Assembly (NCBI RefSeq): GCF_950295315.1
Contig: NC_080162.1
Coordinates: 67,059,760-67,123,759 of the forward strand
Direction: 5' to 3'
Length of the DNA stretch: 64,000 nucleotides
From: Erinaceus europaeus
Lineage: Eukaryota; Chordata; Mammalia; Eulipotyphla; Erinaceidae
Made by a program: the position numbers and the translations under genes. Shown here piece after piece: positions 33,650 to 43,612 of this stretch. Within the stretch, counting starts at the first letter, position 1, and every line of letters begins with the position of its first letter. The notes beneath the pieces are model-generated. The model made no database searches and was not told the origin of the DNA. It was given only the letters and a program-made list of their open reading frames with translations.

Positions 33650-33955
33650 TTTATTTTATGTTTTTAATTTAAAAAATTATCTCCAGGGATATTGCTGGGG
33701 CTCAGTGTCTGAACAATGAATCCACCACCATCCCTGGTCATGACATATATGACATATAGGTAGGGTAGGAAAAGAAATAAATTGAGAAGGGGAGACAGGG
33801 AGGGAAAGAGACACCTGTAACACTGCTTCACTCTCCAAGAAACATACCAGGGATATGAACCTGAATTCTTGTGCATGGTAACTTGTGAGCTCTATTGAGA
33901 CTTTCCACATGCTGTTATGTGTGCACTGTAATGGGTATACCACCACCTGGCCCCC
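33650..33955 (-). mobile_element. SINE-B copy, long-tail form
   Basis: GGGGGCCAGGTGGTGGTATA head (minus strand), diverged body with AAGTGAAGCAGTGTTACAGG, and distal tail module ACTGAGCCCCAGCAATATCC. Diverged, with small internal duplications. Confidence 0.75.
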
Positions 33956-34625
33956 ACAACCAATATTTTTTAATTGTTTCCACATTCCAAAGACAATGAG
34001 GGCAGAAAGCCAGTATTCCACAGAGACATTATGTAGCATGAAGTAATTTATGGAACTTACTACCACTGATAATTAACACTAAATAAGTATTAAATACATT
34101 TTAACTTTCAGATATTTTTCCTATGTTGTATTTTATTTGCTATCCATTGTAGAAGTTTAAGCAAATCTACTTTAGATTATAATTTGTATATTGCTAAAAA
34201 CTATAATGTTTTATGTATAGCAAACTCTAAAAGAGAGAAAACAATAATAAAGGCATACTAGAAATTTTTGTTTAATGGATTACATTTCCATTTGTTCTAA
34301 AGGAAAAATATATAGTAAATATATAAAAGATAAAGGGGTCAAAGTATGCCTCCAAAAGAAATCAGAAGGTCACAAGAGAAGGGACTAACATGATGGCAAC
34401 CTTCATTTAAATGTCCATTTATCAAAGCATAAATCATACAGACAGAAAAATCAATGAGACTATGATCACAAATGACACATTAACTTAGAAGGAGTAAACA
34501 GATGTACACACATGATCTAATCCAAAAGCAATGTAATGTACATTCATATCAAGTGTAAAGGAACTATTCTCCTGGACAAGTCATATTGATAGGGAAAGAT
34601 TAGGACCCAGAACTTTTGTGGCTAG
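33956..34625. other. Unannotated sequence
   Basis: AT-rich, about 0.7 kb; no supported gene or repeat. Confidence 0.35.
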
Positions 34626-34638
34626 AACCCTTTATTTT

Positions 34639-35693
34639 AAATTAATTAATTAACTTTATTTTATTTTATTTCATTTTATTTTTTTATTTCTTATTTAAGA
34701 AAGGATTAATTAACAAAACCATAGGGTAGGAGGGGTACAATTCCACACAATTCCCACCACCCAATCTCCATAACCCACCCCTTCCCCTGATAGCTTTCCC
34801 ATTCTCTATCCCTCTGGGAGCATGGACCCAGGGTCATTGTGGGTTGCAGAAGGTAGAAGGTCTGGCTTCTGTAATTGCTTCCCCGCTGAATATGGGCATT
34901 GACTGTTTAGTCCATACTCCCAGTCTGCCTCTCTCTTTCCCTAGTAGGGTGGGTCTCTGGGGAAGCGGAGCTCCAGGACATATTGGTGGGGTCTTCAGTC
35001 TAGGGAAGCCTGGCTGGCATCCTGATGACATCTGGAACCTGGTGACTGAAAAGAGAGTTAACATATGAAGCCAAACCTAGACCAAGTAGATCAGAAGCAA
35101 CCAATAGCACAGCTTTATACAAGATACTGGGTACTGTACAGCAAACCCTAGCAAAAGGACTTTTCAAAGTTAACCCAATTACCAAATAATGTGATGATAA
35201 CATTAACTATCGATTGTCTTTTTGAACCCTAAGACAGCAGAACCTCACATCTCCACTATAGAGCCTCTACTTCCCCCAGTCCTGGAACCCTTGGATAGGG
35301 CCCACTTTCCCGTATGCCTCTCCCAATCCATATCAAATAATACTGCATCTGCCGATCACAAGCTAACCAACACAACGATTGCCACCTCAACATGCTTCAC
35401 TTCAGACTGTGTCCAGAGACTTCATGTGTGGAATGACAACCCTTCAGCTTCATTACTCGGGTGAGACCTTTCCTTTCATAGTATACTCTAATTCCATCTC
35501 AGGTGGTTCACTTTCTAACAAAGTCCCAAAACCTAGATATACACCAGTTTCTGTGAGAGAGAGCATATGTTCACATGTATCCGTAAACTACTGCAAAATA
35601 TATACCTGAAAGCAGAAGTACACTAGAGTTTGCAGTGAGTATCCCCCTAACACTTCCTCTCCACTATTCCAAGCTTTGGGTCCATGATTGCTC
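34639..35693 (-). mobile_element. L1 3' end with 5' inversion (twin-primed insertion)
   Basis: 34639-35076 is the L1 3' terminus in minus orientation, with an AT-rich tail at its left. 35077-35693 is the adjoining upstream part of the same L1 3'UTR in plus orientation. In the intact copy at 48753-52644 the two parts are neighbours (about 51626-52246 and 52250-52640), so only a few bases are missing at the switch. A 13-bp direct repeat AACCCTTTATTTT (34626-34638 and 35694-35706) flanks the whole. This is the known product of twin priming during L1 integration. No coding sequence is included. Confidence 0.93.
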
Positions 35694-35706
35694 AACCCTT
35701 TATTTT

Positions 35707-35811
35707 TGACCCTGTCATTGAGAAAGAAGATAATCTAGTAGAACACCTGAGGAGGACATCAGTCTCTTTCTTCCCCTTACCTAAAGGGAAGAAAAAGGAC
35801 ATAGGAAATAG
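35707..35811. other. Unannotated spacer
   Basis: Short unique-looking sequence between the L1 and the microsatellite. Confidence 0.3.
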
Positions 35812-35817
35812 TCATAT

Positions 35818-35864
<47 letters not shown>

Positions 35865-35880
35865 TACATATACATATATT
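35812..35880. repeat. (CACATA)n hexamer microsatellite
   Basis: About 11 units of CACATA/CATATA, reading as a His-Ile repeat in one frame; no gene. Confidence 0.95.
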
Positions 35881-35960
35881 AGATGTAGGTTGAGGAGGAA
35901 CAGTGATAGTGTTTTCATTGTGGCCAGTAGCAGGCAAGTATAGAATTAAAAAAAATAAAA

Positions 35961-36172
35961 GCCTGGCTGAGGAGATAGCATAATGGGCTGGGGAGAAAGC
36001 ATAACTTCAGCAAAAGACTCACATGCCTAGGGCTCCAATGCCTGATGCCCATATTCAATTCCCAGCAGCACCATAAACTAGAGCTGAGCAGAGCTGTGCT
36101 CTGGTCTTTCTTTATGTGTATTTATCTCTGTATTTCTCTCTCTATGAAAATAAAATAAATAAAATATCTTTA
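35961..36172 (+). mobile_element. SINE-D copy with duplicated head
   Basis: GAGGAGATAGCATAATGGGC is followed at once by a second head GGGGAGAAAGCATAACTTC, then GCAAAAGACTCACATGCC, CAATTCCCAGCAGCACCATA, CTAGAGCTGAGCAGAGC and AAATAAAATAAATAAAATA tail. Confidence 0.8.
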
Positions 36173-36559
36173 ATACCATACAGAACATAGGAAGGAACTT
36201 GGACCAGATATGGTTTGCTGAAGCAAAACTGAGGATATGGGAAGTGGGGTACAGGATTAAGTGGACACTTGGAAAATAATGCAAAACAGTGTACAAGAAT
36301 AGAATTGGGTGGTGGGAATCAGTGTGCTGTCACCATCATAAAAAGATGAGAGATTGTATCAGTGCATTAACTGTCTCCTGTTAATCATTTCCTGAAAACA
36401 ATGTAAAAAAATGCCATAAAACAAAAGGAGATAATCACTTAATGGAATACATAGGGTTTAAAACTAAATAAACCTTAGTCAAAATCCAGTCTCTGTTTTC
36501 ACTATTTAAGTGAAATTAGACATGTTGTAGTAGTCATTGAATTATATTACATCTTATCC
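36173..36559. other. Unassigned, possibly old retroposon sequence
   Basis: 36290-36345 (AATTGGGTGGTGGGAATCAG) recalls L1 3'UTR text (GGTGGTGGGAATGGTGTTTA), but the match is too short to support a call. Confidence 0.3.
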
Positions 36560-36880
36560 TAAATGTTCCATGTAAGGTGAGGTAAAGGGCATATGTTGGA
36601 TAATCTCAGTTATAAGTGGAGTTTAAGAAACCAGGACAAAATGGGAAAACACAAAGCAAACCTTAAACTCGAATATGGTGTATTGCCCCAAAGCAAAAGA
36701 CTGAAGAGGAGGAAGAGAGAATGAATGGAGATTGTGGAAATGGACCTAAATTGGGGAAGGGGTGGGGTGAGGGTTTTCTGCAGACACCTATCATGCACAG
36801 GTGAGAAATTGTAACCATGTGTCAACAACTATACTCTAAGCCATTAAACTCCCTGAAACAAATTATTAAAAAGTAAAATC
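36560..36880 (+). mobile_element. Old L1 3' terminal fragment
   Basis: TTATAAGTGGAGTTTAAGAA, GACTGAAGAGGAGGAAGAG, GGGGAAGGGGTGGGGTGAG, TGTCAACAACTATACTCTAA, GCCATTAAACTCCCTGAAA follow the end of an old L1 3'UTR, homologous to 41090-41285. Confidence 0.75.
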
Positions 36881-37624
36881 TTGCTGTACTGAGTTTTTAT
36901 AAAGATGGGAGGTAACATGTGAAAATCTTAACACAAACTAGTTACCAATAAATAACACTAGACATGGCTGTGTTATATTATTATAGTCCTGAATATAGTG
37001 TCATGTCCTTTCAAACAAAAGTGTAAAAGATTGACTACGTGGGTTTAATATATTTTTTGCTATACATAGAAAATACATTACTTCAGAAGTGAAGTGTTCC
37101 ACTTTAAAGTTATCAGAAGTTAAATAATAGATATAGATCAATTTTATTTGGTTTAACAAAAAGAACTTACTTAGGAAAGGGACCTAAACATTAGGATAAA
37201 ATTCTTTACATTCAGAATATCAAACATTCCGCTCAAATACCTTTACTGCTTTTGTTGTTTGAAATTTGGTTCATAGGAAGGTTTTTCCTCATAGGTTCAA
37301 GACTATAAATCACAGAAATATACTTTGGAGGGACTAAAATATTCATCAGGTAACCCCCACCCACTTTCCTACAACAGCAACAACATACTGATTTCTTTAA
37401 TTGAGATAATGGAGATATTTTTGGTGAGTAATGAAAGAGTTAACTAGTAACTACATTAAATCTATTTTGTTGTAAGACCAGAAAAGACATTCTTTACCAT
37501 TGTTCATTTTCTAGTCACATGAACTAAAAGTCTGGACACTTAGTGGGTATTTATGTATTGAATCAACTATTGAACATAAAGAAAAAATGAATAAAATAAT
37601 CATAAGAACTAATTACTATAAATT
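36881..37624. other. Unannotated sequence
   Basis: About 0.7 kb, AT-rich; no supported gene or repeat. Confidence 0.35.
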
Positions 37625-37765
37625 CAGAGAAATAGAAAGAGAGACAGACAGACATCATTGTGCTGAAGCTTACCCTGGTGCCCTGGTACAGCCATGATCT
37701 GAATCTGGGCTATGTGCATGGGGAAGCACGTGCCCTACTAAGTGAGCTAGTTCTCCAGCCCAACA
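37625..37765 (-). mobile_element. SINE-E copy
   Basis: Minus strand: GGGCTGGAGAACTAGCTCAC head, TAGTAGGGCACGTGCTTCCC, CCCAGATTCAGATCATGGCT and GCTTCAGCACAATGATGTC body. Confidence 0.75.
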
Positions 37766-37849
37766 AGTTCTAAAACTACTAATTACCTTAAACAAAAGTT
37801 GAACAACTAGAAAGACAATTAAAATCTATTAAAATTAAGTAATGAACTA

Positions 37850-38118
37850 ATATATTCCTAGGATTAAATGACTGTGAAGACACAAGCTATAAAAATATTT
37901 GGGACACAGTTAAGTCAGTATTAAGAAATTCATAGCCATACATGAGCTTATTAGAAGACAAGAAAAAAAATAAACAACCTGACTACAAACTTTATGGAAT
38001 TAGAAAAAGAATAAGAAGTGCTAAAGCAACCAGAAAGACTTAAATGACTAAATTTAGGGTAGAAATAAATAACATCAAAAATAAGAGAACCTTACAAAAG
38101 ATCAATGATTTTGGGTTA
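37850..38118 (+). mobile_element. Ancient L1 ORF2 fragment (endonuclease-RT linker)
   Basis: AAATATTTGGGACACAGTTA and AGCAACCAGAAAGACTTAAA match the ORF2 segment seen in reverse at 18300-18560, and AGAGAACCTTACAAAAGATC AATGA matches the segment just downstream. Diverged. Confidence 0.7.
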
Positions 38119-38180
38119 AATTGTTACATATGTTTGACTATACTGTTTGATTTTTAACTTCTCTCTTCAGTATATTTTAT

Positions 38181-38393
38181 TTTTTTAAATTATCTTTATT
38201 TATTGGATAGGGACAGTTAGAAATTGAGAGGGGAAAGGGAGGAAAGAAAGGAAGAGTGACAGAGAGATACTTGCAGCACTACTTCACCACCTGAAAAGCT
38301 TTCCCCCTGAAGTTAGGGACTGAGGCTTTGAACCTGGATCCTTAAGCATTGTAAAATGTGCGCTCATCCAGGTGTGCCACCACCCAGCCCCAC
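38181..38393 (-). mobile_element. SINE-B copy
   Basis: GGGGCTGGGTGGTGGCACAC head (minus), CTGGATGAGCGCACATTTTA, GGTTCAAAGCCTCAG, and CCAATAAATAAAGATAATTT tail. TATATTTTAT occurs close to both ends. Confidence 0.88.
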
Positions 38394-38484
38394 TCTCTTG
38401 ATTATATTTTATATGAGCAAATAATGTTACTGACTTCCCTTGATTATTTTTTAATGTTAACTTATTTTTGATCACTACCAGGTT

Positions 38485-38632
38485 TCACTGCTCTGGAGCA
38501 ACATTTTTAGGCAGAGAGAGAGACACACACAAAGAGAATACCCTAAAGATTCCCCCAGTCTAGTGGGAAAATGGCTTGAATCTGGGTCATGCAAAGTATG
38601 CACCTTCCCAACTATCTTTCTAGCACATAATG
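38485..38632 (-). mobile_element. SINE-E copy, diverged
   Basis: Reverse orientation: head GTGCTAGAAAGATAGTTGGG, GACCCAGATTCAAGCCATTT, body GAATCTTTAGGGTATTCTCT and CT-rich run. Confidence 0.65.
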
Positions 38633-38659
38633 TTGACTTTTTGAATAACCTATACTCAT

Positions 38660-39590
38660 TTTATAACATTATATTGACTCAGGTGTCATGTAGCTATCTT
38701 CTAATGCTGTAAGCCTTACTCAAGACTTCCATCACTTATGAAATTACTTGTCATTTCTTTTACTTAACCATTAATCATTTGTCCTTGTATATGAAAGTTG
38801 TTATCTTTCTTTGACTTGATTCAAAATTGTTTTTTATATTTTCTGTAGTTTGATCATGATATTCTTAGGGATTTTTTATTTTTATTGATATTGATCTTTT
38901 TAATGGGTCTTGGATTTATGTATCATCATTTTTTATTAATTTTGGAAAACTCTTGAACATTATTATTTCAAATATCTCTTTTGCTCTGTTTTATTTTCTC
39001 TTTTTTATATTTCAATTATATATAATTATAACTTTGGTTTTTATCCCCACAGTTCTCAAATGTTCTGTTCTGTGTTTTCCTCTTAAATTCTTTTATGTTT
39101 TCCTTACATACTAGTTTGGAAAATTTCTGTTATTCTGCTCTAACTTAGCTGTGTTTAATTTGCTGCTGCTGACCTTGTCAAAGATGTTATTCCTGCTTTA
39201 AAAAGTTAGTGTGTCATATTGATTCCTTCATAGAGTTTCCATTTCTCTGCTGATAAAACCCATCTGGCCTTGTACAATGTCTACTCTTCTCCATTAAAAC
39301 ACTTAATGTGTAATCCTGGATATTTAAATCCCATCTGTGATAATTCTAACATTTGTGTCTTATCTAACTCTGATTTCCATGTTTGTTTTATCTCTTCAAA
39401 ATGCATTTGTCTTGCTGTTTTGGCAGGCCTTGTAAATATTTGCTGAAAGAAAAACATATTGTATCTTGTAATAAATACTGAAATAAATAAACTTCAGTTT
39501 GAAACTTTTTGATAATCTGGCTAGAATGATACTAGTTAGAGTTTGAGTAGTAGAGATAGATTATCAGAAACTACCTTCTCTGTCCTGATT
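38660..39590 (-). mobile_element. Ancient L1M-like fragment
   Basis: TTTGATCATGATATTCTTAG, GGGTCTTGGATTTATGTATC, GAAAACTCTTGAACATTATT, TTCAAATATCTCTTTTGCTC and CCCACAGTTCTCAAATGTTC keep the order of the reverse-complement ORF1/5' region of old mammalian L1. Highly diverged; boundaries approximate. Confidence 0.6.
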
Positions 39591-39599
39591 ATTTTCTGT

Positions 39600-39765
39600 C
39601 ATTTGGTTTGGGACCTTTGTTTTGAAATCAAGACAGAGGAGTAGAGAGTGAAAAAAGATGACAGCACCAGATCTTCTTTCAATGTGGTAAGGTCTAGGCT
39701 TGAACCTGGGTGGTAGACATGATAAAAGCAGCACATTATCCAAATGACCTGATTTTCCAGCCTGG
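39600..39765 (-). mobile_element. SINE-E copy, diverged
   Basis: Reverse orientation with AGGCTGGAAAATCAGGTCAT head, CCCAGGTTCAAGCC B box and GAAGATCTGGTGCTGTC body. Confidence 0.6.
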
Positions 39766-40640
39766 GAATTCTCTCTTTTTACTCCTCCTAAGAGGTTGTC
39801 TGTTCTTGAATAGTTTCAATTGCTGTAGAGGAGGGGCATTTTGTGGTCATGTGATTAAAAGTCAGTTTTTTTAGGGAGCCTGTCTTGGAAAATTATCTTC
39901 ATAAGTGATTTTCATGCCCTCTACTCTCTTCTCTAATGGTGTTCCAAATGATATATGATGTAAGTTTGACTTAAATATTTTTTCATCTTATATGAATATT
40001 AAATCAAGGAAGCCTCAGTGTTGTGATAGCTTTCTGTCCCTCTGTTTCTCTGTCTTTGTCTCTATCTGAAAATTTTGGCTAGAACACATCAGGACCTTGT
40101 TATGATAAAAAGAAAATAGTCTTAAATCTTTATAGTCAAAGAAGGGAGAATAATCATTTGTTACATAAGCATCTAACAGAATAAATTAGGAAAACAATAA
40201 ATTCTCAAATAGAAAAAGCATATAGTATATATTAGCAAAAAACTTAATGCAGTATGAAACAATACTAAAGCCTTTTCATCATAAAATAAAATTCTGGAAA
40301 AATGACCAGTAAAAAAAGGGAAGCATAAATTAGCACATTTTGTCTAGTACAACATACATAAATAAGAAATATTAAGTCAGTAACCTTATAAAACTCTTGA
40401 AAATTTTGAATTCATGACCAATTTCTAACAAAAATATATCTCTTAGAAATTAGTGCAAAGGAAGCATGGAAAGACAGCACTGAATGATTATACATGTAAT
40501 GATTCATCAATAAGCATGATCTATTGAAATAAAACTGATAAATTGCTCTCATTAATACTAAAAATATTTAGCCTGTGAAACTCTATATAAATAATGGAAG
40601 CACAAGATACAAACTAGGAGACAATAGTTTCCAAAGAACA
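39766..40640. other. Unannotated AT-rich sequence
   Basis: No gene. 40005-40110 (CTCAGTGTTGTGATAGC plus CT run) may be a SINE-D remnant; the rest is unassigned. Confidence 0.35.
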
Positions 40641-41290
40641 TATCTAACAAAAGTGTTTGCAATTTGAATATGTAAGTAATTATCAAAATGCAACAGTTAC
40701 TCTCTTTGTCTGTTATCTCTGTGTGTGGAACACAATGTAAGTGTTAACTTGGTCCTGCTTATACACACACACACTCTCTCTCTCTGTGTGTATCTGTTTT
40801 TCTCTCTCTTTCTCTCATGGCCTAACATGTGGATATTCTCAATTTTTGAGAATAAATTTAAAGTGCCTGGAAAAAAAAAACAGTTACTCAGCTATTAAAA
40901 ATGATGAAATCATATTCATCATGGATAGAAGGAATCATGTTAAGTGAGATAGCCAGATAGAGAGTGATGAATATTGTCTCATTCATAGGCAAAACTTAAA
41001 AAACAATAACAGAAAGGGGGAACACAAAAACTTGGATAGGTTTTGTGAATTGCACTAAAATAAAGGAATCTGGGGAAGAAGGACAATGATAGGGTGGTGG
41101 CAATGGTGGTGCTGGTGTGAGGAACGATGATAATGAAGGGCTTTGAGGTCCTGGTAAACAATGATGGGAAGGACCTAGGCTGAGGGGGAGAGTGTTTTGA
41201 AGATGCAAATTATGCTGAGATGGAATAATTGTACACAGGTGCCAACAACTATACTGTAAATAATTAACCTTCCAATAAAAAAAATCTAGT
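40641..41290 (+). mobile_element. Old L1 ORF2-end and 3'UTR, interrupted
   Basis: ACAGTTACTCAGCTATTAAA, AATGATGAAATC, GGAATCATGTTAAGTGAGAT, AGCCAGATAGAGAGTGATGA, then 3'UTR text and the end CAACAACTATACTGTAAATA ATTAACC...CAATAAAAAAAA. A 177-bp retrocopy (40702-40878) is inserted within it. Confidence 0.8.
40702..40878 (+). pseudogene. Retrocopy of an unidentified polyadenylated RNA
   Basis: Insertion inside old L1, bounded by the duplicated AACAGTTACTC (40692-40702 and 40879-40889). It ends with AATAAA at 40851-40856, 14 nt of sequence, then A10. A 7-bp perfect stem with a 5-nt loop (ATTCTCA/TGAGAAT, 40835-40853) overlaps the poly(A) signal. CA/CT/GT simple runs occupy 40763-40815. No open frame of note. 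Source RNA not recognised. Confidence 0.65.
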
Positions 41291-41379
41291 TGCAATGTAG
41301 AAAGAAGATAGTCAAGAAGATAGGCTTATTCCACATAAGCACATAAGGTATACTCAACATAACTGGCAACTGAGGCACA

Positions 41380-41513
41380 GAAAAAGATCATTCACAAGCT
41401 AGGGCACCTGCCTTACCTAGTGTGCTACCTAGGCGTGAGCCCTGGTATCACGTGAGGGTGCTATGGACCAGGAGAAGTCATGATTCTGTGATCTTTCTCT
41501 TTATCTCTCCTAG
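41380..41513 (+). mobile_element. Old SINE (SINE-E-like), left part
   Basis: GGGCACCTGCCTTACCTAGT, GAGCCCTGGTATCACGTGAG, GTGCTATGGACCAGGAGAAG and a CTTTATCTCTCCT run on the plus strand; it resumes after the 197-bp insertion at 41711-41795 and ends in A17. Confidence 0.6.
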
Positions 41514-41710
41514 GGGATGCATTGGATCGACCTTCTCGTGGTGCATCCCGTGAGTACCCACTCATTGGGGAAACTGACGATCCTTTCTAGCCGACTGAAT
41601 CCACATGGATCCCAGTCACTTTCAAAGCCAGCAACAAGCAGCTCCTGACAGCTTTCAACCTGACCTGTTGACTGGCTATGGAAGAAGGGCAAACGCTAGA
41701 AGAAGAAGAA
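41514..41710 (+). mobile_element. Unrecognised 197-bp structured retroposon
   Basis: Inserted in an older SINE, flanked by the perfect 10-bp repeat TCTCTCCTAG (41504-41513 and 41711-41720), with an AGAAGAAGAAGAA 3' tail. The body has four successive hairpins. GGGATGCA/TGCATCCC is at 41514-41521 and 41542-41549, with an inner CGA/TCG. TGAGT/ACTCA lies around 41551-41564. GACTG.ATCC/GGAT..CAGTC is at 41593-41617. AGCCAGCAACA pairs with TGTTG.CTGGCT at 41626-41636 and 41666-41677, 11 pairs with one bulge. No A/B boxes of the local SINE families, no similarity I recognise to 7SL, 5S, U or Y RNAs, and no convincing open frame. Could be a retroposed structured RNA or a SINE family unknown to me. 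Confidence 0.6.
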
Positions 41711-41800
41711 TCTCTCCTAGCATAAAAAAGTTTTCTCAGGAACAGTGAAGCTGCACACACAAGAGATCCCTGATCTGCAAAAAAAAAAAAAAAAAGCAAA
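41711..41800 (+). mobile_element. Old SINE, right part with poly(A)
   Basis: Continuation of the SINE at 41380-41513: CAGTGAAGCTGCACACACAA, GAGATCCCTGATCTGC and A17. Confidence 0.55.
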
Positions 41801-42319
41801 GAAGTAAACAAAATAATTGACCTCTTGGAAAAATAAAATTCAAAAATATCTCACATATATATAACATATGTTTTTTATATTAAACAAAGCATTCTCAGAA
41901 AAATTATTATTTTGGCACATTATTACTCAAGTATGGATAAAATTTGAATATCTAACACATCTTTGTTGCAACATTTTTCCATGAAAAGGATTTTTAGTTA
42001 ACACAATTTATTTTAATATTACTGATTTCCTCAAACTTTCTATTTTGTTATTTACTGCATGACTTCTGGACACTTCAGTATCCAGCTATATAAAAAATAT
42101 TTTCACTTTTGTTTCCAGTTCTCAAAATTCTGTTTTAAATTTTTCTAAGTTCTGATCTTTATTCATATTACCTCATATAGAAAGTTTTAGTGAACATGTC
42201 TACAAAAGCTAAATGTCATGATTTTACTATTTTTTTCTCAATCTCTTTAGGCTTAGTGAATTGACATAGTAGTGAATTTCATGATGTGAATGATGCTTTC
42301 CACTGTTGTTAGCTTTTAT
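41801..42319. other. Unannotated AT-rich sequence
   Basis: No supported gene or repeat. Confidence 0.35.
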
Positions 42320-42472
42320 TAAAAATCTTACTTATTTATTAGTGAGATAGACAGGAGGAGTGAGAGAAAGAACCTGACATTATGTGTGCTGCTGGGGGCC
42401 TGAACTCCTTATCTCATGCTTGAGAGCCCAATGTTTTATCCACTGTGCCATTTCCCAGACCAAAGTTTTTGA
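42320..42472 (-). mobile_element. SINE-C copy
   Basis: Minus strand: GGTCTGGGAAATGGCACAGT head, GGATAAAACATTGGGCTCTC, AAGGAGTTCAGGCCCCC, GCAGCACACATAATGTCAGG and AATAAATAAGTAAG tail. Confidence 0.8.
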
Positions 42473-42640
42473 ACTTTTGTGCTCTCCACTTTTCATTCAC
42501 AACTCTATGTATTAAGATATTTTCATCTGAGAAATCTTGACCATGAGATTGTGTTTTATATTTGAGCAATACTTCTTTTTTGTTTACTGAGTCATAACAG
42601 TTAACATTTACTTTATTGACAATTACTTGAAAGTAACATA

Positions 42641-42646
42641 TTTAAT
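42641..42646. repeat. Left 6-bp duplication of the solo LTR
   Basis: TTTAAT, repeated at 43301-43306. Confidence 0.7.
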
Positions 42647-43300
42647 TGTTGGAGGATGGGCCCACTGTCCTGGAAAGTCCAGGCTGTTGTTTCCATGAGG
42701 TCCGAGAGGGCTGACCCCCAGCTCTCCCTTTGGGTCTATACAAGGTCAGGTTCCCCCTGACCTCCTGAACTAATGACAGATGGCTTCTCTGGAATGGGGG
42801 CTACCTTCCTACACATGCCCCATCTCTCCCCTTAAAACAATGACCATGAATTACTGTACATTATATTTGATCAAACTTGAAAAACCACCACAAACTCCTG
42901 TTACTCAACCCCCCCCTCCTCCCCTCGTCCTGAGGTGCCTGTAATTAACCCCCCGGGGAAATATGCATTGTGAAGCTTGTGATCAAACCTTGTATGGTAA
43001 CTCTTCACTTGTGATCAAATAGTTTGTAGGTCAAAATGTGACTATGCATTGTGTTGCTTTGTGTTTGGGTTAATGATTACCTTAAACTTCTCCTTGTGCA
43101 ATGGGTATAATTTGCCTGCTTTCTCTCTCAATTAACAAGTTGCCCAATTTTCCGAGGCTGCTCCCGGAGCTGAGTAAGTCTGTGATTCTCGTCTCTCTGC
43201 AACCATCGCCCCCAACACGCAGAGTTATCCTGGGACTCCCTAGGGGCCTCTTTGACCCTCACCGCCAGTGGCCATGGGGTACCCAAAGCAACAGCCCACA
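42647..43300. mobile_element. Solo LTR of an endogenous retrovirus (654 bp)
   Basis: Begins TGTTGGAGGATGGG and ends CAACAGCCCACA, i.e. canonical TG...CA termini with a short imperfect inverted repeat (TGTTGG/CCCACA). It is flanked by the 6-bp repeat TTTAAT, the length typical of class II (ERVK-like, betaretroviral) integration. More GC-rich than surroundings, with C-runs near 42908 and 42950. A weak TATA-like stretch, GGTATAATTTGCC, lies near 43105. No gag, pol or env sequence is on either side, so it is the product of recombination between two LTRs. LTR orientation and family not determined with certainty. Confidence 0.8.
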
Positions 43301-43306
43301 TTTAAT
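43301..43306. repeat. Right 6-bp duplication of the solo LTR
   Basis: TTTAAT, matching 42641-42646. Confidence 0.7.
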
Positions 43307-43516
43307 TTGATTTAGCTGTTTTAATAATTTTTATCATAATTTAATATTTAATCACTCTGATCCACGTACAACTTACCCATATAAAATGAATGAGGCAGGG
43401 AAAATATAATAGTGTGATCAATATCAGAAAGAATTCATTGAAGAAAAAAGATTAATCAAAATATAGCTTTTGGAACTTTCCATGAGTGATATACAACTTG
43501 ACATATTAAGGATATA
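43307..43516. other. Unannotated sequence
   Basis: No supported feature. Confidence 0.3.
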
Positions 43517-43612
43517 GTATCTGCCCAAGGAAGTCAGGTTGGCATCATGGTAGCATCTGCAACTTGGTGGCTGAAAAAGCATTAAGATATAAAGCGGAAC
43601 AAATTGTTTAAG
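43517..43612 (-). mobile_element. Fragment of old L1 3'UTR
   Basis: GGAAGTCAGGTTGGCATCAT, GGTAGCATCTGCAACTTGGT and AGATATAAAGCGGAACAAAT match 48574-48650 in the same orientation. Confidence 0.8.

Noticed and set aside
41510..41692. 60-codon minus-strand frame inside the 197-bp retroposon
   Set aside because: Short, no family resemblance, and the strand opposite to the A-rich tail; structure on the plus strand explains the sequence better.
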